Below, piece after piece: positions 7,302-14,563 of a DNA stretch of 37,331 nucleotides. Source of the stretch: Planctomycetota bacterium. Lineage in GTDB: Bacteria; Planctomycetota; UBA1135; UBA2386. The translations under genes and the position numbers were made by a program. Positions within the stretch are counted from its first letter, which is position 1. Each line of letters opens with the position of its first letter. Location: positions 56,074-93,404 of the forward strand of contig JAPYTD010000005.1 in the NCBI GenBank assembly GCA_029936315.1, written 5' to 3'. The notes under the pieces are model-generated. The model ran no database searches, was not told the origin of the DNA, and saw nothing but the letters and a program-made list of their open reading frames with translations.

Positions 7302-8642
7302 ATGGGCCACATCGTCTTCGCAGCACCGAGCATCCGCAGGTTCCATCTGCACCATCGCCTGCGCAGGGACCTCCTCCGACGCGGCCACCGGGTCTCAATC
7401 CTGTGCACCGAGCGCACCCGTTTCACATTTTGGCGGGAGCAAGTCAGCGATGTCGACCTGATCGTGCCGTCGCCTCGGGACAATCACCCTGACCCGAGGA
7501 TCGCTCCCCTTGTCAACGCGGCGCAACCAGACGAACAGCGCGATCTTGCCCGCCTGGCGACACCGGTGCTGCGCTGGCTCGAACGCGAACAACCGGACCT
7601 CGTGCTGTTCCACGAAGAACGGTCGACGACGGCCGCGTGTATCCAGTTCGCGGCGCGCACCGTCGGCAGCCGAGTCCTGTGGACGGGTCCGGGGCTGTTA
7701 CCGCACACGCTGCAAATTGACGACCGCGGCCTCGATGCCGATGCCAAGATCCGCCGCTGGACAGCCAAGGACTACCGCGTCGTCAAGCCCAACCAGACTC
7801 TGTTGCAGGCCAGCCTGACGCATGCCCTGTCAGGCAGCGAACCGCTGGCACTGCCACGGCCTGGATTGCGCGTGCCATTGCTGCGCCGCCGCATCGGCGA
7901 TGCTCTGAGCTATGCGTTGCGTGGCAAGTTCCACGCGGCGATGACGGCGATGCACGCCTGGCGCACACCCTTCGAAACCGATTGGGCCGGCAGCCTCCGC
8001 ACCCCGAACCTCGACTTGAAGGCTGCGTTTGTTTGTGTGCTGCTGCAACACGAAGACGATCCGCGCATCGTGCACGATGCAAACGCGGCACCCGATGCCC
8101 ACGCGTTGATCGCACGGGCGGTTGCGGCGGCGAACACCATCGCGCCGGACTGTGAAGTCGTCGCCGTGTTGCCGGGTCGCGTCACGGAAGCGCAGATGGG
8201 CGTCAAGCAGTTGGCGGGTAGGCACGCCCACCGCGTACGCCTCGCGCCGCTTGGCTGTGCCGCCGCAATCGCCGCGACCGCGAGCGTGACCATCACGATC
8301 AATCATGCGATGGCGACCGTCGCGTTGCTGGCTGGCGCGCCGGTCGTGCATCTCGGACGGGCGCTCTACGAACTGCCCGGAGTCACAACCCACACGAGCC
8401 TCGAAGACCTTCCCGAGGCAGTTCGAGCCGCCCAGACGACGAATCGTCCGGCGCTGCGACAGCGCTTCCTGACGTTCTTGCTGCAGCACGGCCACGTCTG
8501 GTGTTCGCAGACGGCTGCCAACCACAACGGCATGCTTGGCCTCGTACAGGCGGTCGAGCAGTGCCTGCTGGGCGATGCAGAATGCAACACTCGCCCGCTG
8601 CCCTATCGACCAGGACCAACGTGGCCGCTGGCGATGCAATAA
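7302..8642 (+). CDS. Capsule polysaccharide (KpsS/LipB-like) glycosyltransferase
   Basis: A 446-residue protein resembling the KpsS/KpsC group, which adds Kdo linkers to the lipid anchor of capsules exported by ABC transporters. Supporting segments are the start GHIVFAAPSIRRFHLHHRL, DLVLFHEERSTTAACIQ at about 100, VKPNQTLL at about 162, and the best-conserved block near 330-360: TINHAMATVALLAGAPVVHL, followed at once by GRALYELPGVTTH. That last block is the family's donor-site region. No membrane segment is evident, which fits a cytoplasmic enzyme. It starts the plus-strand polysaccharide cluster, and the flippase gene begins 3 nt after its stop. The exact sugar is not predictable, and a more distant GT-B role is possible. 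Confidence 0.75.
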   Translation: MGHIVFAAPSIRRFHLHHRLRRDLLRRGHRVSILCTERTRFTFWREQVSDVDLIVPSPRDNHPDPRIAPLVNAAQPDEQRDLARLATPVLRWLEREQPDLVLFHEERSTTAACIQFAARTVGSRVLWTGPGLLPHTLQIDDRGLDADAKIRRWTAKDYRVVKPNQTLLQASLTHALSGSEPLALPRPGLRVPLLRRRIGDALSYALRGKFHAAMTAMHAWRTPFETDWAGSLRTPNLDLKAAFVCVLLQHEDDPRIVHDANAAPDAHALIARAVAAANTIAPDCEVVAVLPGRVTEAQMGVKQLAGRHAHRVRLAPLGCAAAIAATASVTITINHAMATVALLAGAPVVHLGRALYELPGVTTHTSLEDLPEAVRAAQTTNRPALRQRFLTFLLQHGHVWCSQTAANHNGMLGLVQAVEQCLLGDAECNTRPLPYRPGPTWPLAMQ

Positions 8643-8645
8643 GCG

Positions 8646-10100
8646 TTGGCCTACGCACCGGATGGCGCACGAGCCGATAAGAGCGCCGTGAAGCACTCGG
8701 TTCGTCGCACGCTGCTCTGCCTCGGCGCAGGAGTCGTTGTTCAGCGCGTACTGCAGCTGTTGGCGTTTGTCATCGTCGGCAGAATGCTCGGCGTTGCCGG
8801 GCTCGGAATCTACGCCGAAGGCATGGCCGTCGCCGCGATGCTGACCGTGCTCGCTGGCGCCGGCGTGCGCAACCTAGTCGCCCGCGCCGTCAGCCAACAG
8901 CCAAAGGCCGCCCGGGCCTTGGTCGGCAACGCCGTCTACATGCGGCTGCTGATCGGACTGATGCTGGCGATCGTCGCCATCTCGATTGGCTTCCTCACAT
9001 CGGTGCGGCCGTGGTTCTGGTTGTTGTGCGCGTTGCACGTCGTGCCAGCCGCCTTCGACCTGAAGAACCTCGTCGACGCGGCCGGCCGCACCCGCAGTGA
9101 AGTTCTGCTCGACTCGGCGGCCGCCGTGCTGCAACTCGGCTTGATCTGCGCCTGGGCACTCGTCGACAACCAACACCTCGAAGTCCTGGCCGGCATCAGC
9201 CTCGCCTGTCGCTGCGTCTACGCGATCGGGGCCATCCTGCAGATTCGGCGCCTACCGCACGAACAGCAACCAGCCCAACAACCACTCGCCATCACAGCGG
9301 TCGGCGCCGGCCAGACCGCCCACGAGCTGCTCGCAATCGGCGACGTCGCGTTGATTGCCTTGGCGTGCGGCGATGTTACCGCTGGCTACTACGCCGTTGC
9401 GGTGCGCTTCGCGGCGGCAGCTCTTCTGCCATCTACCCAACTTGCGCGGCTGCTACTGCCCCACCTATTGCACGCCGAACAGAAGGGGGATTCGACCAAG
9501 ACCTTCGCGACGGCAATGCGTGCAACGCTGTGGCTGACCGCACCGATCTGTGCCGGCGGACTGGTGGTTGCAGACTCGCTGTGCGCCTTGAGCGGCAGCG
9601 ACTTCGCAATGAGTGGTCACGTGCTGCGCCTGTTGTTGCTGGCAGGAATCTGCCAACACGTCGGCTGGCAATGCAGCCACTCTCTGCTCGCCAGCAAGCG
9701 TGATCGCACCTACGCCCACGGTCTCGGTTGGCCATCCGTGCTGCACGCCGCCGCCCTGCTCGCCTTGGTGGCGGCGCCGGATCTCGAAGCCGCGGTGCTG
9801 GCCACGCTCGCCGCAACGACTGCCGCCGTTGCGCAAGCGATCTACCTGACCAGTGGACTGTCGGCCCTGAACGTCTCGCGCTCGTTCGTGCGCGCACTCG
9901 GCGGCCCGTTGCTTGCTGCCGTCGCCACCGCCGCCGCCGCCACGATCCCGGTTGATTGGCTCGACCTACATTGGCAGCTCCCCGCTCGCATCTGCCTCGG
10001 AGCAGCAGGGTTCGCGATCGTGCTCTGGTTGTTGGAACTGCGCGGTCGTTGGTCCCGAGTCGGCGACGGGCTCGCAACTGCCAGCGGCTTCAACGAATAG
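8646..10100 (+). CDS. Polysaccharide flippase, Wzx / MOP-superfamily type
   Basis: An integral membrane protein of 484 residues with about a dozen hydrophobic segments spread over its length, matching lipid-linked oligosaccharide flippases. Typical family traits are the RVLQLLAFVIVGRMLGVAGLG opening followed by IYAEGMAVAAML, the RNLVARAV loop, and the central ALACGDVTAGYYAVAVRFAA, with LLLPHLL after it. It would move undecaprenyl-linked glycan units across the inner membrane. The frame opens with TTG at 8646, only 3 nt after the preceding stop, so the two genes are probably co-transcribed. A GTG at 8688 (VKHSVRRTLL) is an alternative start that gives a shorter, basic N-terminus; neither has a clear Shine-Dalgarno. 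Confidence 0.85.
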   Translation: MAYAPDGARADKSAVKHSVRRTLLCLGAGVVVQRVLQLLAFVIVGRMLGVAGLGIYAEGMAVAAMLTVLAGAGVRNLVARAVSQQPKAARALVGNAVYMRLLIGLMLAIVAISIGFLTSVRPWFWLLCALHVVPAAFDLKNLVDAAGRTRSEVLLDSAAAVLQLGLICAWALVDNQHLEVLAGISLACRCVYAIGAILQIRRLPHEQQPAQQPLAITAVGAGQTAHELLAIGDVALIALACGDVTAGYYAVAVRFAAAALLPSTQLARLLLPHLLHAEQKGDSTKTFATAMRATLWLTAPICAGGLVVADSLCALSGSDFAMSGHVLRLLLLAGICQHVGWQCSHSLLASKRDRTYAHGLGWPSVLHAAALLALVAAPDLEAAVLATLAATTAAVAQAIYLTSGLSALNVSRSFVRALGGPLLAAVATAAAATIPVDWLDLHWQLPARICLGAAGFAIVLWLLELRGRWSRVGDGLATASGFNE

Positions 10101-10145
10101 CGCTCAGCTCAATCGAGGCCAGGAAACGACCGATAAGAACGCACG

Positions 10146-10814
10146 ATGCTGACCAAGAAGCCATGGCGCCTCGGAACCCGTGCCAAGCTGCTGATGCGCG
10201 GCTTGCGCTACTCGTGCATCCTGCCGTACGCGTCGATCGACGGCTGGCTGACGGTCGACGAAGCCATCACGCTGTTTGAGTTGGCCAAGGGCCTGACCGA
10301 GCCCGAACCGCACGCCGTCGAGATCGGCTCGTGGCAAGGCAAAAGCACCGTCTGCATCGCCCAAGGCCTGCGCCATAAGCTTGGCGCACAACTGACCTGT
10401 ATCGATCCGTTTGATGCGTCGGGCGATCATGAAAGCAAGGACATGTACGACGGTCGGGCCAGCGATCTCAATGGCCCACTGCGCCGCGCCTTCGAAGAGA
10501 ACCTGAAGGCCGCCGAGGTCCGCGATCTCGTCGACGTTCGCGTCGGCTTCAGCCACGACCACGTCGCCGAAGTCAACGAGTCGATTGACTTGCTGTTCCT
10601 CGATGGTGATCACAGCTACGAAGCGATCCGGCGCGACTTCGAGGACTGGTCGCCGAAGATCAGGCACGGCGGCTACCTCGCGATGCACGACGTGGTGCAC
10701 CCCGTACACGAAGGACCTCGCCGGGTCGTCGAGGAGTTGATCAAGAACGACCCACAGTGGCTCGAGCAGCGCTACGTGGACAGCATGTTCGTTGCGCGCA
10801 AAGCTCGCAGCTGA
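10146..10814 (+). CDS. Class I SAM-dependent methyltransferase in the polysaccharide cluster
   Basis: A 222-residue protein with a Rossmann methyltransferase fold of the Methyltransf_24 type. The SAM loop is VEIGSWQGKST (58-68), the acidic strand-2 end is CIDPFD at about 85, and strand 4 with the metal-binding style residues is LLFLDGDHSYEAIRRDFEDW near 149, then HGGYLAMHDV. Relatives O-methylate sugars or phenolic groups. The position between a flippase and glycosyltransferases suggests methylation of a surface glycan, which is inference. The start ATG at 10146 lies 46 nt after the flippase. The 3' end overlaps the 3' end of the convergent GT2 gene by 43 nt. Confidence 0.8.
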   Translation: MLTKKPWRLGTRAKLLMRGLRYSCILPYASIDGWLTVDEAITLFELAKGLTEPEPHAVEIGSWQGKSTVCIAQGLRHKLGAQLTCIDPFDASGDHESKDMYDGRASDLNGPLRRAFEENLKAAEVRDLVDVRVGFSHDHVAEVNESIDLLFLDGDHSYEAIRRDFEDWSPKIRHGGYLAMHDVVHPVHEGPRRVVEELIKNDPQWLEQRYVDSMFVARKARS

Positions 10815-11701
10815 CGGACGAACAGGCGCAAACGGCGATCCATCAAGAACGTCGTCAACATGCCCAGCCGCAGCCAGACGCTGGCCTTCTCACCAGCCGC
10901 CAACAGGCGCTTCGCCAGCCGCACGCGCCATGGCGCGAACAGGCTCGGGTGGTTGGCGGCGATCGTCGCAAACAGGCGCATCGCGTGGCGATCCGCCACC
11001 GACAACATCGTCATGCCGTGTTTGCGGTAGCAGAACAGCTCCTCATCGACGTGCGTGAACGTGGCCCCGAGCTCGAGCGCGGAAAGCCAGTAATCCCAAT
11101 CCTCGTAGCCCGGCTTGATCGGCCCGTAACCGCCGATGCGATCGAACAACCTCCGCCGGTACATGCTCGAGTAGACGAGGCAGTTGTTGGCGACCAGGCG
11201 CCGACGCGTGACCGGCAGCGTGCGCAGCGGCTTGTCCTCGTCACCAAAGGTGCGACCATTCGGGGTCGCAACGTCGGCGCCGGCGTCGAGCAGCGCCTGT
11301 AGCAACACCGCCACGGCTCCAGGCTCAAGTTTGTCGTCGGCATCGAGCGGCAACACGAACTGGCTCGTGGTCGCACGCACACCGGCGTTGCGGGCGGCAG
11401 CGAGCCCCTGATTGGTCTGGCGCAGAAGATCGATTCGCCGGTCGGGGTAGCGCGCAATCAGCTCGTTCGCAACCGCAGCCGTGTCGTCGGGGCTGCCGTC
11501 GTCGACGATGACGATGCGCAGGTTGCCCCACGTCTGGGCCACTGCACTCGCGACCGCGTCGGGCAGCAGATCGGCATACCGGTAGCACGGAATGACAATG
11601 GCCACTTCAGGGGCTTCAGGAACGTCAGGCGACGGCGCAATCGAGCAGGACACAGCCATGTCATCGGCTGTAATCGCTCCCCCGCTCAAGTAGCCTCGCA
11701 C
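10772..11701 (-). CDS. Family 2 glycosyltransferase
   Basis: A GT-A fold glycosyltransferase. VAIVIPCYRYADLL (33-46) opens the nucleotide-binding domain, IVDDGSPDDT (65-74) binds the nucleotide, and LPLDADDKLEPG (118-129) carries the DxD metal site. GYEDWDYWLSALELGA further on is the usual acceptor-side ED motif. It is the only gene of the cluster on the minus strand and sits tail-to-tail with the methyltransferase. The widest frame starts at GTG 11701, only 2 nt from the GTG of the divergent GT4 gene. An ATG at 11659 (MAVSCSIAPS) would leave room for regulatory DNA and may be the true start. The product would add a sugar to a surface glycan; donor and acceptor are unknown. Confidence 0.88.
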   Translation of the reverse strand: MRGYLSGGAITADDMAVSCSIAPSPDVPEAPEVAIVIPCYRYADLLPDAVASAVAQTWGNLRIVIVDDGSPDDTAAVANELIARYPDRRIDLLRQTNQGLAAARNAGVRATTSQFVLPLDADDKLEPGAVAVLLQALLDAGADVATPNGRTFGDEDKPLRTLPVTRRRLVANNCLVYSSMYRRRLFDRIGGYGPIKPGYEDWDYWLSALELGATFTHVDEELFCYRKHGMTMLSVADRHAMRLFATIAANHPSLFAPWRVRLAKRLLAAGEKASVWLRLGMLTTFLMDRRLRLFVRQLRALRATNMLST

Positions 11702-11703
11702 GG

Positions 11704-12849
11704 GTGCCGAGAACGCCGATCCTGTTCTGCAGCCATGTCGTCGAATTGGGCGGCGCCGAGATGGTGCTGCTCGACCTGCTGCGCGAACTCGACCGCGACC
11801 AGTTCACACCCCACCTCGCGGTTCCGAGCGACGGACCCCTGGCCGCCAGTGCTGCCGAACTGGGCCTAGAACTGCACGAGGTGCCCCTCGCCGGCAATTC
11901 AAGATTGGCCAAGGCCGGCGCAATCCTGCGCAGCAAAGGCCCCCTGCGCCGCCTGGCGCAGCAGCTCGGCTGCCGAGTGCTGGTTGCCAATTCGATGATC
12001 GCCGGCTACGCCGCGGTGCTCGCGCAGAGGCCGGGCCTGGCCTGCGTCTGGCATCTGCACGCGGTGACCAGGTCGCGGGTCGCCCGCGCCGCCCTGCGCC
12101 GCGCAAACGCGGTCATTGCCCCGTCGCAGGCCGGGCTCGATGCTGCTGGGCTGGCTCACGGAGAACTGATCCCAAACGGCGTTCCGGACCGGTTCTTTGG
12201 CGCGGCCCCATCTGGCGGCGGCAACCTACGCGCCGAACACGGCATCCCCGACACAGCGGCGCTGCTAGGCATCGTTGGTCGCCTCGACCCCCACAAGGGC
12301 CACGACGTGCTGCTGCAAAGCCTCGCGGGCGACTGGCCCAAACGTGTGCCAGAGGGCGAGGCCCCGCACCTGGTCATCGCCGGCGGGGAGCTGTTTGCCG
12401 AGGCCCACGCGCGACTTGGCGGCTATGGCGATCACCTGCGGCAACAGGTCGCGCAGTTGGGGCTGGCTGAGCGCGTGCATTGGCTCGGCCAAGTCGACGA
12501 TACGTCGCCGCTACTGGCCCAGCTGGACACGTTGGTTGTGCCCAGTATCCGCGCCGAATCCGCGCCACGCACCATCGCCGAGGCGCAGGCAAGGGGCTGC
12601 CCCGTGGTGGCAAGTGCCATCGGCGGGATCACCAACATGCTGCAGGGCGGCAATGCAGGTGTGCTGGTGCCCCCAGGCGACACCTCGGCCCTCACCGCCG
12701 GCCTTGGGCGCGTGCTCAGCGACGAGCCCTTTCGCGTGTCCGCCGTACAGAACGCCAGGCAATACGCCGACGCGCACTACCGGATGTCGACCTTTGCGAG
12801 ACGGTGCGAAGCCGTGTTTGCCCAAGCAAACGCGGCAACCGGGTCCTGA
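11704..12849 (+). CDS. Family 4 glycosyltransferase
   Basis: A GT-B retaining glycosyltransferase of 381 residues. The N-terminal domain begins ILFCSHVVELGGAEMVLLDL, the common glycine-rich acceptor loop. The C-terminal domain has IPNGVPDRFF at about 157, GIVGRLDPHKGHDVLL from residue 189, and the donor-binding VPSIRAESAPRTIAEAQARG near 279, then CPVVAS and GGI. The second Glu of the usual EX7E motif is present, but the first position falls in an altered context (ESAPRTIAE rather than E-G-F-G). The start is GTG at 11704. It ends the plus-strand polysaccharide cluster, with a hairpin 27 nt after its stop. Confidence 0.9.
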   Translation: MPRTPILFCSHVVELGGAEMVLLDLLRELDRDQFTPHLAVPSDGPLAASAAELGLELHEVPLAGNSRLAKAGAILRSKGPLRRLAQQLGCRVLVANSMIAGYAAVLAQRPGLACVWHLHAVTRSRVARAALRRANAVIAPSQAGLDAAGLAHGELIPNGVPDRFFGAAPSGGGNLRAEHGIPDTAALLGIVGRLDPHKGHDVLLQSLAGDWPKRVPEGEAPHLVIAGGELFAEAHARLGGYGDHLRQQVAQLGLAERVHWLGQVDDTSPLLAQLDTLVVPSIRAESAPRTIAEAQARGCPVVASAIGGITNMLQGGNAGVLVPPGDTSALTAGLGRVLSDEPFRVSAVQNARQYADAHYRMSTFARRCEAVFAQANAATGS

Positions 12850-12875
12850 CGCTGTTGGTCTGATGGCGAGAAAGA

Positions 12876-12893
12876 CGTGCCCCGGAAGGCACG
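12876..12893. terminator. Hairpin between convergent GT4 and regulator genes
   Basis: CGTGCC and GGCACG form a 6-bp stem with a CCGGAA loop, extended by AAG/CTT outside with one bulged base. It lies between the stops of two convergent genes (12849 and 12915), the expected place for a shared terminator. There is only a weak T run on either side. Confidence 0.5.
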
Positions 12894-12914
12894 CTTCAAT
12901 GGAACCCCGTCGCC

Positions 12915-13463
12915 CTATTGGGCGATCGCGTTCTTCAGGACACTCTTGGCGACAGGCTTGTTGCGCGGCTTGCGCTGGCCCATCAGCTCGCGAAGCAGGG
13001 TCGCTTCGAGTTCCTTGTCACGCTCGGTCTTGGCGGTGGCGAGACCGCCTTCGAGTTCCTTGGCCGCAGCAGGCGTCGGGCACGTCATGCGCTGCGCCTG
13101 AGCGCTGGCGTCATAGTACCGAGCACCGGCTTGCACCGCGACGAGGCGAACACCGTCGTGGGTGGTCACCATCGCGCCCTCGGGAACTTCCATCCAATCA
13201 CCCCGCGCCACGACGTTGTCGCGTTCGCTCCAGCGATCACGGCTGGTTGGGTCGATCGCACGTTCGTCGTCGAGCAGGTAGGTAGGAGTAACGTCGTAGT
13301 GCTTGCACAGGGCAAGAAGCATGGGCAGGGTCGGTTGTGAACGACCTTGCTCCAGGTGGGACATCGTGGCAGGACGCACACCGAGCGTCTTGGCAGTCAC
13401 GCCCTGGGCTTCGCGCTTGACGCGGGTACGGAGATAAAACAGCTTTAGGTGCAGGCGCCGCAT
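12915..13463 (-). CDS. XRE-family helix-turn-helix regulator with charged C-terminal region
   Basis: A 182-residue protein. Residues about 8-65 form a Cro/CI-type helix-turn-helix: EAQGVTAKTLGVRPATMSHL, then EQGRSQPTLPML and YDVTPTYLL, which fit the five-helix pattern. The middle (~80-130) is a small beta-rich segment (MEVPEGAMVTTHDGVRLVAV), and the end is a charged helix (AAKELEGGLATAKTERDKEL) followed by a basic tail. This could be a repressor with a small sensing part, but the ligand is unknown. It is divergent from rsmJ across 246 bp. Upstream of its ATG the minus strand reads CACCTCCTTCC, the complement of a Shine-Dalgarno, so translation probably starts without one. Confidence 0.75.
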   Translation of the reverse strand: MRRLHLKLFYLRTRVKREAQGVTAKTLGVRPATMSHLEQGRSQPTLPMLLALCKHYDVTPTYLLDDERAIDPTSRDRWSERDNVVARGDWMEVPEGAMVTTHDGVRLVAVQAGARYYDASAQAQRMTCPTPAAAKELEGGLATAKTERDKELEATLLRELMGQRKPRNKPVAKSVLKNAIAQ

Positions 13464-13709
13464 GGAAGGAGGTGAGTTACAGAGTTGGATAAAGAACGAC
13501 CGTAGTGCCTTACCGGCGAGCGATAGAGCAATGACGATCTGCGAAAGTCTAACACCTCGGGGAGCAAGGCGGCTTACGCTGGAGTCGTGGAGAGTCTCAG
13601 GGCGAGATTACCGGGGCGAGACAGGCCATGGTATTGGACGCGCGGAAAGGTCATTCTGTTCGGTTGCAGATGAAGTCCGGCCGACCGAAGCGAGATTAGA
13701 TGGTGACCT

Positions 13710-14435
13710 ATGCCGGAAAGACCAGAAGTAACCCTCGTGACCGACGGAAGTGGCATCGACCTGGAAATCGCCACTCGGTTCGGCATCAGGCTCGCAACTA
13801 CCCGGGATACTAGCACTTGGCAATTAGTGCGTTCCGCCGGAAACATGGCCCTTTGCGCACCGCTGGCCGAGGGCGGCTACCGGGTGCGGGTCGATGTCGC
13901 GGAAGGCCCCATGGCAAGGCGAATTCACACGGCGCACCGTACGGATCCACTGCCCCGCGCAATTGGTCTCCATCGACGGCGCACCGCAATTGTCGTCGAT
14001 GCCACGGCCGGCCTGGGTCGTGATGCGATGGTGCTTGCCCACTTAGGGTGCGCCGTAACTGCCATTGAGCGGGTACCGGCGCTTTGCGCTCTCCTGCAAC
14101 TCGCCGTCGACGACCTGGGCGCCGAAATCGAGGTCGTCATGGCCGATTCCATGAGCTGGCTTTCCGAATTGGCAGCCGATCCGCCGGACGTTGTCTACCT
14201 CGACCCGATGTTCGCCGAGCCCGGGAAATCCCAGGTAAAAAAAGAAATGCAGGCCTGCCGGATCCTGGCCCCAGCGCCCCTGGACGAGCCCGAGCTGCTC
14301 GAGGCCGCCCGGACGGTCGCCACCGATCGGGTCGTGGTCAAGCGACACCCTCACAATGATGCGATCGCGCCCGGGGTCTCGCATTCGGTCAAAAGCGGCC
14401 GCGTGCGCTTCGATGTCTACCTGACGCCACGCTGA
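13710..14435 (+). CDS. rsmJ: 16S rRNA (guanine-1516-N2)-methyltransferase
   Basis: Methylates G1516 of 16S rRNA using SAM. The key blocks are VVDATAGLGRDAMVLAHLGC (95-114, SAM loop), AIERVPALCALLQ (118-130), VYLDPMFAEPGKSQVKKEM (162-180, the RsmJ-specific DPMF ... KKEM segment) and VVVKRHPH further on. The protein ends with a GRVRFDVYL strand, as in the Escherichia coli enzyme. At 241 residues the length is normal. The ATG at 13710 has GGTG just upstream. It stands alone between two divergent or unrelated genes. RsmJ is mainly known from Gammaproteobacteria, so its presence here is mildly unusual. Confidence 0.9.
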   Translation: MPERPEVTLVTDGSGIDLEIATRFGIRLATTRDTSTWQLVRSAGNMALCAPLAEGGYRVRVDVAEGPMARRIHTAHRTDPLPRAIGLHRRRTAIVVDATAGLGRDAMVLAHLGCAVTAIERVPALCALLQLAVDDLGAEIEVVMADSMSWLSELAADPPDVVYLDPMFAEPGKSQVKKEMQACRILAPAPLDEPELLEAARTVATDRVVVKRHPHNDAIAPGVSHSVKSGRVRFDVYLTPR

Positions 14436-14563
14436 CCAGTGAACAACTTGCGACCAGACTCCGCAGCGTCGTTGGCGGACAGCACTCATGTCGATCGCTG
14501 GTCGTTGCCGAAGGAAGATCGTCAAATTGCGACGTCACTTCCGAGGCCATAGAATCCAACCAT

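Noticed and set aside
9433..10077. 214-codon Arg-rich frame on the minus strand
   Set aside because: Antisense to the flippase gene, with no recognisable protein features.
12866..12877. 12-nt run GCGAGAAAGACG shared with 34453-34464, each next to an inverted repeat
   Set aside because: Many 12-nt matches are expected by chance in a 37-kb window, and the adjoining repeats differ.
13462..13490. Perfect Shine-Dalgarno-like GGAAGGAGGTGAG on the plus strand
   Set aside because: No plausible reading frame follows it; the TTG frame nearby ends after six codons. It is the complement of the regulator's upstream region.
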